DNA of 64,000 nt from an uncultured Parvularculaceae bacterium (GCA_947259375.1 CAMYLZ010000016.1:20444-84443), one strand, 5' to 3'. Shown: positions 43,949-54,887, numbered from the stretch's first letter. Notes: generated by a model not told the origin, from the sequence alone. Translations and numbers: made by a program.

Positions 43949-44356
43949 ATGACGACCGGAACAATCACGATCGGGCGATTGAGCGCGCGGACAGGCGTGA
44001 ATATCGAGACCATCAGATATTATGAGAGAATCGGGCTTGTGCCCGCGCCGATGCGGTCCGCCGGAGGCCACCGCCTCTATGACGAAGACGCATCGACGCG
44101 CCTCAGCTTTGTAAAGCGGGCACGCGAACTTGGCTTTTCATTGCCTGAAATCCGTTCATTGATCGGCCTGGAGGAGACAGCGCCCACATGCGCCGACGTG
44201 TATGCGCTCGCGACATCTCACATTCAATCTATCCGTAAACGGATTAATGATTTGCAAGCGCTGGAGCAGAGACTTGCGACACTCGCCGCCAATTGCTCGC
44301 GAAGCGAAAACACCGAATGTCCTATAATCGATGCGCTGGGCGGCGCATACGAATAG
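43949..44356 (+). CDS. merR: MerR-family mercury-responsive regulator
   Basis: Encodes 135 residues from the ATG at 43949. HTH start TITIGRLSARTGVNIETIRYYERIGLVP, the dimer helix (from about 84), and three Cys at 81, 116 and 124, matching the Cys82/117/126 set that binds Hg(II) in MerR. It is divergent from the merT-like operon and its promoter overlaps the same dyad, so it also regulates itself. Confidence 0.88.
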   Translation: MTTGTITIGRLSARTGVNIETIRYYERIGLVPAPMRSAGGHRLYDEDASTRLSFVKRARELGFSLPEIRSLIGLEETAPTCADVYALATSHIQSIRKRINDLQALEQRLATLAANCSRSENTECPIIDALGGAYE

Positions 44357-44365
44357 CCTCAGAAT

Positions 44366-45328
44366 TCAGTCCTCAACCTTGACGCCATTGACAAAGACCG
44401 CGCCGCCGCCATGGCGAACCAGACGGCCATTGACGGCGTCCATATGTACTTCCGAGGAGCCGTAGAGCTTCAGCTCCGGCCGTGTGACCGCGCCCGAGAA
44501 AAAGATCGCGCCGGACCCGTCGATAAAAGCGCGCATGCTCTCGGCACGGCCGGCCTTGATCGCGACCGCGCCCGAACCGGCGATGCGCGTCGTCATCGGC
44601 CCGTCAAGGCGCGTCGCGCGCACCAGGCCGGAACCGGCGATCGACACGTCGAGCATGCCGTCAATATCGCCAAGGATAACGTCGCCCGGCCCCGCCATAT
44701 CGACATCAACCATGGATGCGTCGCCAACGCGCAGATCCGCATCGCCCGAGACGTCGATTTCCAGACCGGCCTTGACTTCACCCATGACGAGGCGTGAGCC
44801 GTGAATGAGATTGACAACTGCTTCCTCGACATCGCCGACCTCTCCGTAGACGAAGCATGAATCAAGATGAAGCGCGCCGGCAAGGCGCTCCATGGAAAGC
44901 TTCACCCGCGCATCGACAAACTCAACATCGCCTTCATAAGGCATCGACACTTCAATGGTCGGATGGTCGGCGAACAGCGCTTCGTCGAGCGGCTCGCCCG
45001 TGGTCGCCCGCCGGTCCGCGCGCCGGTCGAGGGTCCGCGTGATGCGCTGATCGCAGCAATCGCGGTCTTGCGCTTCTTTCCACGGTTCCATCGATACGAA
45101 GACGACGCCGTCTTTTTCTTCGAGCGCGACACGGCGATGAGTCGTTCCCTGGCGAATGGCGATATCGATCTCGTCGCCGCTGGTGGTGACGATCTCTACC
45201 GTGCCGGTAATGTCCCGAAATGAGATTTCGGAGGCGGCGAATGTCTCCGCCCCCGCCGCGCTGAAAAACGCCGCCGCGCCCGCCCCAAGGGCGGTGAAAT
45301 AACGGTTGAATGTGGTCTGGCTCGCCAT
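44366..45328 (-). CDS. Exported DUF2807 (GIN domain) beta-helix protein
   Basis: Encodes 320 residues from the ATG at 45328, preceded by AGGTGA. Signal peptide to about residue 32 (AAGAETFAA). From about 190 the repeats of DUF2807 appear: LEIDVSGDADLRVGD, VDMAGPGDVILGDIDG, VSIAGSGLVRATRLDG, TRIAGSGAVAIKAGRA, AFIDGSGAIFFSGAV. These stacked strands form a parallel beta structure; family members are cell-surface or periplasmic and of unknown function. A CC pair near residue 90 is unusual. Confidence 0.8.
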   Translation of the reverse strand: MASQTTFNRYFTALGAGAAAFFSAAGAETFAASEISFRDITGTVEIVTTSGDEIDIAIRQGTTHRRVALEEKDGVVFVSMEPWKEAQDRDCCDQRITRTLDRRADRRATTGEPLDEALFADHPTIEVSMPYEGDVEFVDARVKLSMERLAGALHLDSCFVYGEVGDVEEAVVNLIHGSRLVMGEVKAGLEIDVSGDADLRVGDASMVDVDMAGPGDVILGDIDGMLDVSIAGSGLVRATRLDGPMTTRIAGSGAVAIKAGRAESMRAFIDGSGAIFFSGAVTRPELKLYGSSEVHMDAVNGRLVRHGGGAVFVNGVKVED

Positions 45329-45514
45329 CTGCGTCACCTGTCATCAGTTGATCGCCCGCCAATCGCCGTCGGGCGCATGGTGCTGAGCAAAAACCGCGCC
45401 GTTGGCGTCCCATTTTAACACTTTCGCGCATTGCGCGGAATTCGGATTGCCCGCCGCGCGGGGCCAGCCGCTTTGCGCATTCACAAACCGCGCGAGCGTT
45501 ATTATAGGTCGGAC

Positions 45515-46732
45515 ATGTGGGATCTCCTGGCAACCAATGCGGCGCTGGCGACCATGGCGCGCGGCGCCGGCGCGCCATACGGGTTGATTGCGCAAGGCGC
45601 GCTCGGCATCGCCGACGGCCGCATCGCCTGGGCCGGCGCGGAGGCGGACCTGCCCGGCGCGCCGCAATCGCTGGCGAAAGAAACCCGCGATCTTGACGGC
45701 GCGCTGGTCACCCCCGGTCTCATCGATTGCCACACGCACCTTATTTATGGGGGGATGCGCGCGCAGGAATTCGAAGCGCGGCTTTTGGGGCGAAGTTATG
45801 AGGAAATCGCCCGCGCAGGCGGCGGGATATTGTCCACCGTGCAGGCGACGCGCGCCGCGAGCGAGGACGCCCTCGTCGAGGCCGCTTTGCCGCGCCTCGA
45901 TGCGCTGATCGCTGAAGGACTTGCGACAATTGAAATAAAGTCCGGCTACGGACTGGATGTCGAAAATGAGCTGAAAATGTTGCGCGCCGCGCGCCGGCTC
46001 GCAGTGGAGCGCAACATCCGGGTCACGACAACGCTGCTCGCCGCCCATGCGCTGCCGCCGGAATATCAATCCCGCGCGGATGATTATATCGCGCTGGTCT
46101 GCGACGAGATCATGCCGGCGGCGCATCAAGAAGGTCTCGCCGATGCGGTGGACGGCTTTTGCGAAGGCATCGGCTTTTCGCCGGCGCAGATTGAGCGGGT
46201 GTTTGAAAAGGCCGCCTCACTGGGCCTCAAGGTCAAGCTGCATGCGGAACAGCTTTCCGACCTTGGCGGCGCGCGGCTGGCGGCGCGCCATGGCGCCCTT
46301 TCCGCCGATCATCTGGAATATCTGGACCCGCAAGACGCGCCCGCGCTCGCCGCAGCCGGGACCGCCGCCGTCCTGCTGCCCGGTGCGTTTTATTATTTGC
46401 GCGAGACGAAACTGCCGCCGGTCGATGCGTTGCGCGCAAACAATGTCGCCATCGCGCTCGCCACGGACAGCAATCCGGGCAGCTCGCCCATGACGTCGCT
46501 GCTCCTCGCCATGAATATGGGCTGCACGCTGTTTCGCCTGACGCCGCAAGAAGCGCTGGCGGGGGTGACGATCAACGCCGCAAAAGCGCTGGGCCTCGAC
46601 GGTGAGATTGGCTCCGTCGAGCCCGGCAAGCGTGCGGATCTTTGCGTCTGGCGCGCCGCGCACCCTTGCGAACTTAGCTATACAATCGGTTATAACCCGC
46701 TGAAAAAGCGAATTTTTGACGGTATAATATGA
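45515..46732 (+). CDS. hutI: Imidazolonepropionase
   Basis: Encodes 405 residues from the ATG at 45515. Third step of histidine breakdown: imidazolone propionate to formiminoglutamate. The metal-binding [11 protein letters not shown] (about 73) and the block [17 protein letters not shown] (about 150), with [16 protein letters not shown] and [14 protein letters not shown] later, are diagnostic of this amidohydrolase. It overlaps hutH by four nt (ATGA). Confidence 0.97.
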   Translation: MWDLLATNAALATMARGAGAPYGLIAQGALGIADGRIAWAGAEADLPGAPQSLAKETRDLDGALVTPGLIDCHTHLIYGGMRAQEFEARLLGRSYEEIARAGGGILSTVQATRAASEDALVEAALPRLDALIAEGLATIEIKSGYGLDVENELKMLRAARRLAVERNIRVTTTLLAAHALPPEYQSRADDYIALVCDEIMPAAHQEGLADAVDGFCEGIGFSPAQIERVFEKAASLGLKVKLHAEQLSDLGGARLAARHGALSADHLEYLDPQDAPALAAAGTAAVLLPGAFYYLRETKLPPVDALRANNVAIALATDSNPGSSPMTSLLLAMNMGCTLFRLTPQEALAGVTINAAKALGLDGEIGSVEPGKRADLCVWRAAHPCELSYTIGYNPLKKRIFDGII

Positions 46733-48258
46733 GTATCAAGCTGACCCCCGGATCGGTAAGTCTCGAAACCCTTGAAGCGATCTATCGAGACGGCGGCGCG
46801 CCCGCGCTCGACCCGGCCTGTCACACAAATATTGAACGCTCGGCGGCGATCCTCGCCAAGGCGGCGAAAGGCGACGCGCCGGTCTATGGGGTCAATACCG
46901 GCTTCGGCAAACTCGCCAACACGCGCATCGCGGCGGAGGATGTGGAAACGCTTCAGCGCAATCTCATCCTTTCCCATTGCGCCGGCGTCGGCGCGCCTTT
47001 CGACATGCCGACCGCGCGTCTCATCATGGCGCTGAAACTGATCTCGCTGGGGCGCGGCGCGTCCGGCGTTTCCATGGATGTCATCCGCCAAATCGAACAG
47101 ATGCTGGCGCGGGGCGTGACGCCGGTGATCCCGTCTCAAGGCTCGGTCGGCGCGTCGGGCGATCTCGCGCCGCTCGCGCATATGGCCGCGGCGATGATGG
47201 GCGAAGGCGAGGCCTGGTTCGACGACGCGCGCATGCCGGCGGGCGACGCCCTCGCCGCCGCCGGCCTCAAGCCCGTGACGCTGCGCGCCAAGGAAGGGCT
47301 CGGCCTGATCAACGGCACGCAGGTTTCAACCGCCCTTGCGCTGATCGGATTTTTCAACGCCTGGCGCGCAATGCTATCGGCGCTTGTCACCGGCGCGCTT
47401 TCTACCGACGCCGCCATGGGCTCGGCCGCGCCGTTCCGGCCGGAAATTCATAATTTGCGCGGCCATCGGGGCCAGATCGATGCAGCCGCGTTCCTGCGCG
47501 AGGTGATGGACGGCTCCGAGATCCGCGAAAGCCATCGCGTCGATGACGAGCGCGTACAAGATCCCTATTGCATTCGTTGCCAGCCGCAGGTGATGGGCGC
47601 TTGCATCGACCTGTTGCGGCAGGCGGCGAAGACGCTCGAAATCGAAGCCAACGCGGCCACCGACAACCCGCTTGTCTTTGACGACGGCTCGATCGTGTCT
47701 GGCGGCAATTTCCATGCGGAACCGGTCGCCTTCGCCGCCGATCAGATCGCGCTCGCCATCGCAGAAATCGGTTCCATCGCCCAGCGGCGCATCGCGCTGA
47801 TGGTCGACCCGACCTTGTCTTACGGCCTGCCCGCCTTCCTGACGCCGGAGCCGGGGTTGAATTCGGGCTTCATGATCGCAGAAGTGACCGCCGCCGCGCT
47901 GATGAGCGAGAACAAGCAGCGCGCCAACCCCTGCTCGACGGATTCAACGCCGACATCGTGCAATCAGGAAGATCATGTCTCGATGGCGTGCCACGGCGCG
48001 CGGCGGCTGGGGCCCATGAATGAGAATTTGTGCAAGATCATCGGCATTGAATTGCTGACGGCCGCCCAGGGCGTCGAATTCCGAGCACCGGTAAAAACCA
48101 GCCCCGCCCTGCAAAGCGTCATCGCAAAATTGCGCGAGACCATTCCGGCGCTCAAAGGCGACCGCTTCATGGCGGATGATTTGAGACAGGCGGGAGAGAT
48201 GGTGGCGGGCGGCGAAATTTGCGCTGCTAAGAAACCCGCTATGCTGCGTATCCATTAG
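46729..48258 (+). CDS. hutH: Histidine ammonia-lyase
   Basis: Encodes 509 residues. It removes ammonia from histidine to give urocanate, the first step. The self-cyclising MIO triad Ala142-Ser143-Gly144 lies in [14 protein letters not shown]. Other family blocks are [14 protein letters not shown] and [14 protein letters not shown]. Coupled to hutI; a short unusual ORF separates it from hutU. Confidence 0.97.
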   Translation: MSIKLTPGSVSLETLEAIYRDGGAPALDPACHTNIERSAAILAKAAKGDAPVYGVNTGFGKLANTRIAAEDVETLQRNLILSHCAGVGAPFDMPTARLIMALKLISLGRGASGVSMDVIRQIEQMLARGVTPVIPSQGSVGASGDLAPLAHMAAAMMGEGEAWFDDARMPAGDALAAAGLKPVTLRAKEGLGLINGTQVSTALALIGFFNAWRAMLSALVTGALSTDAAMGSAAPFRPEIHNLRGHRGQIDAAAFLREVMDGSEIRESHRVDDERVQDPYCIRCQPQVMGACIDLLRQAAKTLEIEANAATDNPLVFDDGSIVSGGNFHAEPVAFAADQIALAIAEIGSIAQRRIALMVDPTLSYGLPAFLTPEPGLNSGFMIAEVTAAALMSENKQRANPCSTDSTPTSCNQEDHVSMACHGARRLGPMNENLCKIIGIELLTAAQGVEFRAPVKTSPALQSVIAKLRETIPALKGDRFMADDLRQAGEMVAGGEICAAKKPAMLRIH

Positions 48259-48283
48259 CAACCTAGTCATCTGGGGAATGAAA

Positions 48284-48493
48284 ATGAGTTACCGGGTTTG
48301 CATTCTTTGTAACGGCGTGTGTGGAGAGTTGGGACACAAGGTGATTGAATGGGACGTTTATATTAGCCGGCCCTGCCGAGAAATGAATCACGACGGCATC
48401 AACCCAAACGACCTTACTATTTTAAAATCCGCTGGAGTTTCCGAAGAAAAAATCACTTACAACGATAATGGCTTCATTGTTATACCCGATTAA
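48284..48493 (+). CDS. Small Cys-rich ORF inserted in the hut operon
   Basis: Encodes 69 residues from the ATG at 48284, which has GGGGAA at good spacing (an in-frame ATG at 48278 is too close). The N-terminus carries CILCNGVC; later CREMNHDG and an acidic end. Clearly richer in A/T than hutH and hutU, with different codon use, suggesting a late insertion. No family recognised. Its 25-nt and 37-nt gaps keep hutU close enough to stay in the operon. Confidence 0.55.
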   Translation: MSYRVCILCNGVCGELGHKVIEWDVYISRPCREMNHDGINPNDLTILKSAGVSEEKITYNDNGFIVIPD

Positions 48494-48530
48494 ATTTTAT
48501 CCCGCGCACGCACAATAAGGACAGTCCGGC

Positions 48531-50216
48531 ATGACCAACCCACGCCATAACGCCCGCACCGTTCGCGCGCCGCGCGGGGGCGAGATCACCGCAAAGCACT
48601 GGGTCACCGAAGCGCCGATGCGCATGCTGATGAACAATCTCGACCCGGACGTGGCGGAAAACCCGCATGAGCTCGTTGTCTATGGCGGGATCGGCCGCGC
48701 CGCACGCAACTGGGACGATTTCGATAAAATCGTTTCGACGCTGAAGGATCTCAACGAAGACGAAACCTTATGTGTACAGTCCGGCAAGCCGGTGGGCGTT
48801 TTCAAGACCCACAAGGACGCGCCGCGCGTGCTAATCGCCAATTCCAATCTCGTGCCGCACTGGGCCACATGGGACCATTTCAACGAACTCGATAAAAAAG
48901 GCCTGATGATGTACGGCCAGATGACGGCCGGCTCGTGGATTTATATCGGCAGCCAGGGCATCGTTCAGGGCACCTATGAAACCTTTAAAGAGGCCGGCCG
49001 CCAGCATTATGGCGGCGACCTTAAAGGCAAGTGGGTCCTGACCGCCGGGCTTGGCGGCATGGGCGGCGCGCAACCGCTCGCCGCCGTTCTCGCCGGCGCG
49101 TGCTGCCTCGCGGTCGAATGCGACGAAACCCGGATCGATTTCCGCAAGCGCACCGGCTATGTGGACGAAAAAGCGACGTCGCTTGACGAAGCGCTTGAAA
49201 TGATCGCCCGCTGGACCGCTGCGGGCGAGGCCAAATCCGTCGGACTGCTCGGCAATGCGGCCGATATTTTCCCGGAACTCGCAAAACGCAGCGCCGCGAA
49301 CCGCGAGGCCCGCCCGGACATCGTCACCGACCAGACCTCGGCCCATGACGTCGCCAACGGCTATCTGCCGCAAGGCTGGAGCGTCGCCGAATGGCGCGAA
49401 AAGCGCGAGCGCGCGCCGAAGGAAGTCGAGCGAGCCGCCCGCGCCTCGATCAAGATCCACGTTCGCGCGATGCTCGATTTCTGGAACGCCGGCGTGCCGA
49501 CCCTCGACTATGGCAACAACATTCGCCAGGTGGCGAAGGAAGAAGGGGTAGAGAACGCCTTTGACTTTCCCGGTTTCGTGCCGGCCTATGTGCGCCCATT
49601 ATTCTGCCGGGGCGTCGGCCCGTTTCGCTGGGCGGCGCTTTCCGGCGACCCGGAGGACATTTACAAGACCGATGCGAAGGTGAAGGAGCTGATCCCCGAT
49701 GATCCGCATCTTCACAACTGGCTCGACATGGCGCGCGAGCGCATCGCCTTTCAGGGCCTGCCGGCGCGGATTTGCTGGGTCGGTCTAGGCCAGCGCCACC
49801 GCCTCGGCCTCGCCTTCAATGAAATGGTGAAGAACGGCGAGCTTTCCGCGCCTGTGGTGATTGGTCGCGACCATCTCGATTCAGGCTCCGTCGCCTCCCC
49901 CAATCGCGAGACCGAAGCGATGAAAGACGGCTCCGATGCGGTTTCCGATTGGCCGCTCCTCAATGCGCTTTTAAACACCGCCTCCGGCGCGACCTGGGTC
50001 TCGCTGCATCATGGCGGCGGCGTCGGCATGGGCTTTTCCCAGCATGCGGGCATGGTCATTTGCGCAGACGGAACCGAGGACGCCGCGCGCCGCCTTGAAC
50101 GGGTTTTGTGGAACGACCCGGCAAGCGGCGTGATGCGCCACGCCGATGCCGGCTATGGAATCGCCCGCGAATGCGCCCGCGAAAACGGCCTTAATCTCCC
50201 CTCAGTTCACGAATAG
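48531..50216 (+). CDS. hutU: Urocanate hydratase
   Basis: Encodes 561 residues. It converts urocanate to imidazolone propionate with tightly bound [21 protein letters not shown], the NAD loop [17 protein letters not shown] (about 175), and the conserved Cys-containing [20 protein letters not shown] near 410 are all present. AAGGAC precedes the ATG. The operon has no hutC, hutG or hutF copy in the window. Confidence 0.97.
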   Translation: MTNPRHNARTVRAPRGGEITAKHWVTEAPMRMLMNNLDPDVAENPHELVVYGGIGRAARNWDDFDKIVSTLKDLNEDETLCVQSGKPVGVFKTHKDAPRVLIANSNLVPHWATWDHFNELDKKGLMMYGQMTAGSWIYIGSQGIVQGTYETFKEAGRQHYGGDLKGKWVLTAGLGGMGGAQPLAAVLAGACCLAVECDETRIDFRKRTGYVDEKATSLDEALEMIARWTAAGEAKSVGLLGNAADIFPELAKRSAANREARPDIVTDQTSAHDVANGYLPQGWSVAEWREKRERAPKEVERAARASIKIHVRAMLDFWNAGVPTLDYGNNIRQVAKEEGVENAFDFPGFVPAYVRPLFCRGVGPFRWAALSGDPEDIYKTDAKVKELIPDDPHLHNWLDMARERIAFQGLPARICWVGLGQRHRLGLAFNEMVKNGELSAPVVIGRDHLDSGSVASPNRETEAMKDGSDAVSDWPLLNALLNTASGATWVSLHHGGGVGMGFSQHAGMVICADGTEDAARRLERVLWNDPASGVMRHADAGYGIARECARENGLNLPSVHE

Positions 50217-50451
50217 CGGCGCACATCTTTAATGCTGGGGATTTTTGCATATCTGGCGATTGCGTATCCGCCGGTTTCGGTGGATAAATATGGCTGAATT
50301 ATGACACGTTGAGCTTCCGGCGCCCGCCGGGAGTGTTCTCGCCTGTTCGGCGTCGCCGCGTAAAATAAACGCATGCTCGCCCGTAATATGGCATGGAACA
50401 TTAACCCTATTCCGGCCATATCCTTTCGCCGGACATTTGTGAGTGTAAGTG

Positions 50452-51396
50452 ATGTCGACAGCGTCGATAATCATCAATTCAAAGAGTAGCCGCAGTCCAG
50501 TGCTGGCGGAAGAACTCCTTTACGTTTCCAAGCGTCATAGCGACATTCGTCCTTATGTGCTTGAACAGATCGAAGACCTCGACCCTGCGCTCGACGACAT
50601 CGAAAAAGGTGATTCCAACACCCTCATCCTCGCCGGCGGCGACGGCACGATGCAAGCGACCATCACCAGCGCCATCAATCGGCGGCGCTTCGACAATCAG
50701 CCGAATTATGTCGCCCTGCCTTGCGGCATGACCAATGTTATCGCCAATGATTGCGGCTTGCAGGGCCCACCGGCGACCTCGCTTGACAATTTCCTGTGGC
50801 GGCGCGGGCGCGGTGAAATCAACCGCGTCGAGCGGCCGTTGATCGGCATGCAGCTTTCCGAACGCCAGGAAGCCATTTACGGCTTTTTCCTCGGCGCCGG
50901 GCTGTTCCACACTGCCGTGCAATTCAGCCGTGAAAATATTCAGCGCATTGGCGCGCGCCGCTCCCTTGCCGTCGCGCTCAGCACTGTCGGCTTCATTCTC
51001 AAGACCGCTTTCGATTCAAAGAATGAACCAACGCCGCTGCCGGTGCAAATTCGCGACGCAAATGGCGAATTGCACGACCGCGACCTGTCGATGATCCTGC
51101 TGACGACGCTCAACAGCCTCTCCGCGGGAATTTTTCCGTTCTGGGGCGACGGTCCGTCGCCCATGAACATCATGGCGATCGACCATCCGAGAAAGCACCT
51201 GCTCTGGGCGGCGCTCAACGTACTGAGCGGGAACCACCCGGACTGGCTGCCAAAGGCCGGCTATCATAGCTGGAAATCCAATGAAATGCGGCTGCGTTTT
51301 GACGGGCCGGTGGTCTTTGACGGCGAGATCTTCCATTCCAATCCGGAAGAAGATCTAATCCTCAAGGTCTCCGAAAAAGCCGCCTTCCTGGTCTGA
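50452..51396 (+). CDS. Diacylglycerol kinase family lipid kinase
   Basis: Encodes 314 residues (GTG at 50449 is also possible). It has the DAGK/sphingosine kinase-type catalytic motif GGDGT at 62-66 (LILAGGDGTMQATITSAI) and the second part of the fold with LPCGMTNVIANDCG. It phosphorylates diacylglycerol or a similar lipid to phosphatidate. Its TGA overlaps the next ATG by one nt, tying it to the Tam41-like gene, which could use phosphatidate as a substrate. Confidence 0.88.
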   Translation: MSTASIIINSKSSRSPVLAEELLYVSKRHSDIRPYVLEQIEDLDPALDDIEKGDSNTLILAGGDGTMQATITSAINRRRFDNQPNYVALPCGMTNVIANDCGLQGPPATSLDNFLWRRGRGEINRVERPLIGMQLSERQEAIYGFFLGAGLFHTAVQFSRENIQRIGARRSLAVALSTVGFILKTAFDSKNEPTPLPVQIRDANGELHDRDLSMILLTTLNSLSAGIFPFWGDGPSPMNIMAIDHPRKHLLWAALNVLSGNHPDWLPKAGYHSWKSNEMRLRFDGPVVFDGEIFHSNPEEDLILKVSEKAAFLV

Positions 51397-52379
51397 TGAA
51401 TGCGCCGAAATCTGCGAAGGCGACGCCGCGCGAGCAATTGATCGCCCGCATCAGGCAGGTTTCAGCGCAACCTTTATCCGAACCCGCAAACATTCTTCTC
51501 GATGCCTTGCTGGAAAAACACGCAGGTGCGGCGGCGCTTTTCTACGGCTCCGGCGCGAGCGTGTCGGCCCATGAGAACCCGGCCGATATTATTTTCGATT
51601 TCTACCTCATCGCCCCCGCTTACAGCGCCATTTATCGATCGCCAGCGATGCGTGCGGCGAACCGGCTCATTCCGCCCAATGTCTTTTATTTCGAGACGCC
51701 TTCGCGCTTTGGCGTATTGCGTGCGAAATACGCCGTTCTCACCCTCGACCATTTCGAACGCCTCGTCAGCACAAGGACGTTTCACTCTTATTTCTGGGCG
51801 CGCTTTGCGCAACCGACGCGGATTTACGACCGGGCGGGCGCGATGACTGACCGGCTGGAAGCGGCGCTGGCCGAAGCGATCATCCGCTTCATTGCAGCGA
51901 GCGCCGGGCTGGTCGACCGCGCATTCGCGCCGCGCGACCTGTGGCTTGCCGGTCTCGGCGCTTCATACAAGGCGGAGCTGCGCGCCGAAGACCCGGCCCG
52001 TGCAGGCAAGCTGATCGAAAGCTATGGCGATTGGGCGGTCGACGTTACGGCGAACGCCCTCGCGGCGGCGGGCCTCGCCCCCTCCGCCGAAAAAAGCGGG
52101 ACCATTACGCTCGCTGCGCCGCCGCCGCGCGGCGAAACAGCTTGGCGCTTGCGCGCCGCCGCCGGCGCTGTGCTTTCCGTCTTGCGCTTGCTCAAAGGCG
52201 CACAGACTTTTAATGGCGGGATTGATTACATCGCCTGGAAAATCAAGCGCCATACCGGGATCGACATCGGCGTCACCGATTGGGAACGCCGCCACCCGAT
52301 GCTTGGCGCGCCCGGCGCGGGGCTGCGTTATTATCGGCTGCGGGCGCATCAGAACCGGGCCCCCTCGGCGCCGGAATAA
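51396..52379 (+). CDS. Tam41-like candidate phosphatidate cytidylyltransferase
   Basis: Encodes 327 residues. FYGSGASVSAHENPADIIFDFYLIA has a GSG loop (51-53) and two acidic residues (Asp64, Asp68) in the arrangement of nucleotidyltransferase Tam41, which makes CDP-diacylglycerol from phosphatidate and CTP in mitochondria. The following stretch (RAANRLIPPNVFYFE) is compatible with the family. The protein is soluble, without helices, and may bind membranes peripherally. The family call comes from eye comparison; the overlap with a lipid kinase gene supports it. Alternative: unrelated NTase-fold protein. Confidence 0.55.
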   Translation: MNAPKSAKATPREQLIARIRQVSAQPLSEPANILLDALLEKHAGAAALFYGSGASVSAHENPADIIFDFYLIAPAYSAIYRSPAMRAANRLIPPNVFYFETPSRFGVLRAKYAVLTLDHFERLVSTRTFHSYFWARFAQPTRIYDRAGAMTDRLEAALAEAIIRFIAASAGLVDRAFAPRDLWLAGLGASYKAELRAEDPARAGKLIESYGDWAVDVTANALAAAGLAPSAEKSGTITLAAPPPRGETAWRLRAAAGAVLSVLRLLKGAQTFNGGIDYIAWKIKRHTGIDIGVTDWERRHPMLGAPGAGLRYYRLRAHQNRAPSAPE

Positions 52380-52633
52380 AAATACGAAAACGCCGTTTGA
52401 ATTTGCACTCCAGATAATTTACAAGACCTGCCACGCGACCCGCGGCGCGCCTTTCCGGCCGAGTAAAACGGCCCGCCTCTTGAGGCAAGGAATGACGTGA
52501 TCCGGCGAGCGTCCTGGCGGCGAGAAAAACGCGGCATACGGACGTTCAACGCGACGCATTGGAGACGGCGGCCGCTCAAGTAAATTGAGCGCGGCGTCCG
52601 GCTTCGCCAATGACAAGCGGGTAGGAAAATTTC

Positions 52634-54871
52634 ATGAATAAGCCGGCAATGGGCGCCGCCCTTTCGAGCACAATAATGACGGGCGCGCTGATGACGGGCG
52701 CAGCGTTCGCGCAAGACGCCAATCTCGTCGCTGATATCAACACCGATGACGAAATCCTCGTCACCGCCGAAAGGCGCGCCGAGGCGCCGCAGGGTGTGGG
52801 GGTCGCGCTCAATGTCTTTAGCGGCGAAACACTGATCGACCAGGGGATTACCCGCATTAACGGGCTCGAAAATATCAGCCCCAGCCTTGAAATCGAAAGC
52901 CAGTTCGGCTCCGGCCAACCCAGCTTTTCGATCCGCGGCGTCGGTTTTCGCGATTACGCCACCAACAACGCGCCGACCGTCGGCGTTTATGTGGACGATG
53001 TCGCCTATCCGATCCCGGTGATGACGCAAGGCGTGCTGTTTGACGTGGAACGCGTCGAGGTGTTGCGCGGACCGCAAGGCACGCTCTATGGCCGCAATAC
53101 GACTGGCGGCGCCATCAAGGTCGTCAGCGCCCGGCCAACGGAAGACTTTGCCGCCGGGCTTACGGTCGAGGGCGGGCGCTTCGGCCGCGTCGATGCTGAA
53201 GGATATCTCTCCGGCGCTGTTTCCGATTCGGTCCGTGTGCGGCTTTCCGGCGCGACCGCCCATGGCGGCGCATGGCAAGTCAATCGCGAGACGGGCGAAG
53301 AGATCGGCGATGCGGAGCAATACGCCCTGCGCGGGCTCGTCGCCGTCGATATCGCGCCGAATGTCGAGGCGGAATTCAACCTGCACGGCTTTATCGATCA
53401 GTCGGATGGGCTCGGCCTGCAGCTTTTCAACGATTCCGCCTTCGGCCCCCTCGCCCATGCGAGCCGGCGCGAAACGAGCTTCGGCTCTTCACCCGCCTTT
53501 GCCGGGCTGGTCGGCATTGATGAAGGCCAGCACCCGTTCCGCGATAATGAAGGCTGGGGGACGAGCCTGACGCTCAATGCCGATCTTGGCGGCGCAACGC
53601 TCGCTTATATCGGCGCTTATGAAGTTTTGAACCGCAAAGAGTTCAATGATTTCGACGCCCTCGATATCGGCGCCGCCGGGGTCTATTTCGAATCGAGCGC
53701 CGACGTCATGAGCCATGAACTGCGCCTTTCGGGCGAGACCGGCCGCCTGTTCTGGGTCGGCGGGCTTTATTATTCGAAAGAGGATCTCAACGAGCTTTAC
53801 CAGTCCGATTTCGTCGCGAGCTTCGGACCCGGCTTCGCCGTTTCGACGCCCTATAACCAGGACGCACGCACCCTCGCCGCTTATCTCCATGGCGATTATG
53901 CGCTGACGGACACGCTCTCGATCATCGCCGGCCTGCGCTATGAAGACGAGAAACGCGAATTGCGCGACCTCGGCACATTCGCGCTCGCCACCGGCCCCTT
54001 GAACTTCGCCAACGGGACCATCGACGGCGCGCGTGAGGATCGCGATCTCAACTCCGACAATGTCAGCGGCAAAATCGGCGTTGAAGCAACGCCTGCGGAT
54101 GACCTGCTGATCTACGCCCATTACAGCCGCGGAATCAAATCGGGCGGCTTTACCGCCTATAACACGCTCAATCCCAATGCGCTGACGCCTTTCCGGCCGG
54201 AAAAACTGAACGCCTTTGAAGCGGGTTTCAAATCGAATGTCACCGAATACCTGCAATTGAACGGCGCGGTGTTTTTCTACGACTATAATGACCAGCAAGT
54301 GCAATCGGCGATCTTCGACCCCGGCACTGGGGCGGTTGTCGGGCGCATCGTCAATGCCGACAGCGAAATCTGGGGCGGCGAGCTGGAAGCAGTCGCGACC
54401 CCGGCGCCATGGCTCTCCATCGGCCAGTCGCTCGCCTATAAGGACGGAGAATTCACCGATTTCGACGATCTCGACATCGCCGCCACCGTCGCTTCCGGCG
54501 GGGAAACCCTGATCGACCGGTCCGGCCAGGATCTCGGCTTTCCGAACTGGACCTATCAGGGCTATGTCGCGACTCAAACGCCGGTCGCCGGCGGCTGGGT
54601 CGTCTCTTCGCGTTTTGACTATTCCTATCGCGACGATCTCGCCTTGCCGCTTCTCGGCGATGCGTTCCGCGTTGACAGCTACTGGCTTGCCAATGCGCAA
54701 ATCGCTTTCGGCCCTGAAGACGGCCGTTGGGCGCTGGCGTTCTGGGGGCGGAACATCTTCAATGCGGATTATGACGAAACTCGCAATTTCTTCATCACCG
54801 GCGGCGCAGCCGACCTCGCCGCGCCCGGCCTTCCCGCCACCTATGGCGCGCGGGTGCGTTTCAAATATTAG
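52634..54871 (+). CDS. TonB-dependent outer membrane receptor
   Basis: Encodes 745 residues from the ATG at 52634 with TAGGAAA upstream. Signal peptide to about 26 (TGAAFA-QD). TonB box-like DEILVTAERRA (about 38-48), plug domain with FSIRGVGFRDYATNN and VEVLRGPQGTLYGRNTTGGA, then a 22-strand barrel ending ...YGARVRFKY with terminal aromatic. The substrate is unclear; no siderophore synthesis gene is near. The 250 nt upstream hold no gene. Confidence 0.92.
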   Translation: MNKPAMGAALSSTIMTGALMTGAAFAQDANLVADINTDDEILVTAERRAEAPQGVGVALNVFSGETLIDQGITRINGLENISPSLEIESQFGSGQPSFSIRGVGFRDYATNNAPTVGVYVDDVAYPIPVMTQGVLFDVERVEVLRGPQGTLYGRNTTGGAIKVVSARPTEDFAAGLTVEGGRFGRVDAEGYLSGAVSDSVRVRLSGATAHGGAWQVNRETGEEIGDAEQYALRGLVAVDIAPNVEAEFNLHGFIDQSDGLGLQLFNDSAFGPLAHASRRETSFGSSPAFAGLVGIDEGQHPFRDNEGWGTSLTLNADLGGATLAYIGAYEVLNRKEFNDFDALDIGAAGVYFESSADVMSHELRLSGETGRLFWVGGLYYSKEDLNELYQSDFVASFGPGFAVSTPYNQDARTLAAYLHGDYALTDTLSIIAGLRYEDEKRELRDLGTFALATGPLNFANGTIDGAREDRDLNSDNVSGKIGVEATPADDLLIYAHYSRGIKSGGFTAYNTLNPNALTPFRPEKLNAFEAGFKSNVTEYLQLNGAVFFYDYNDQQVQSAIFDPGTGAVVGRIVNADSEIWGGELEAVATPAPWLSIGQSLAYKDGEFTDFDDLDIAATVASGGETLIDRSGQDLGFPNWTYQGYVATQTPVAGGWVVSSRFDYSYRDDLALPLLGDAFRVDSYWLANAQIAFGPEDGRWALAFWGRNIFNADYDETRNFFITGGAADLAAPGLPATYGARVRFKY

Positions 54872-54887
54872 GAACGCCAAGCCGCCA

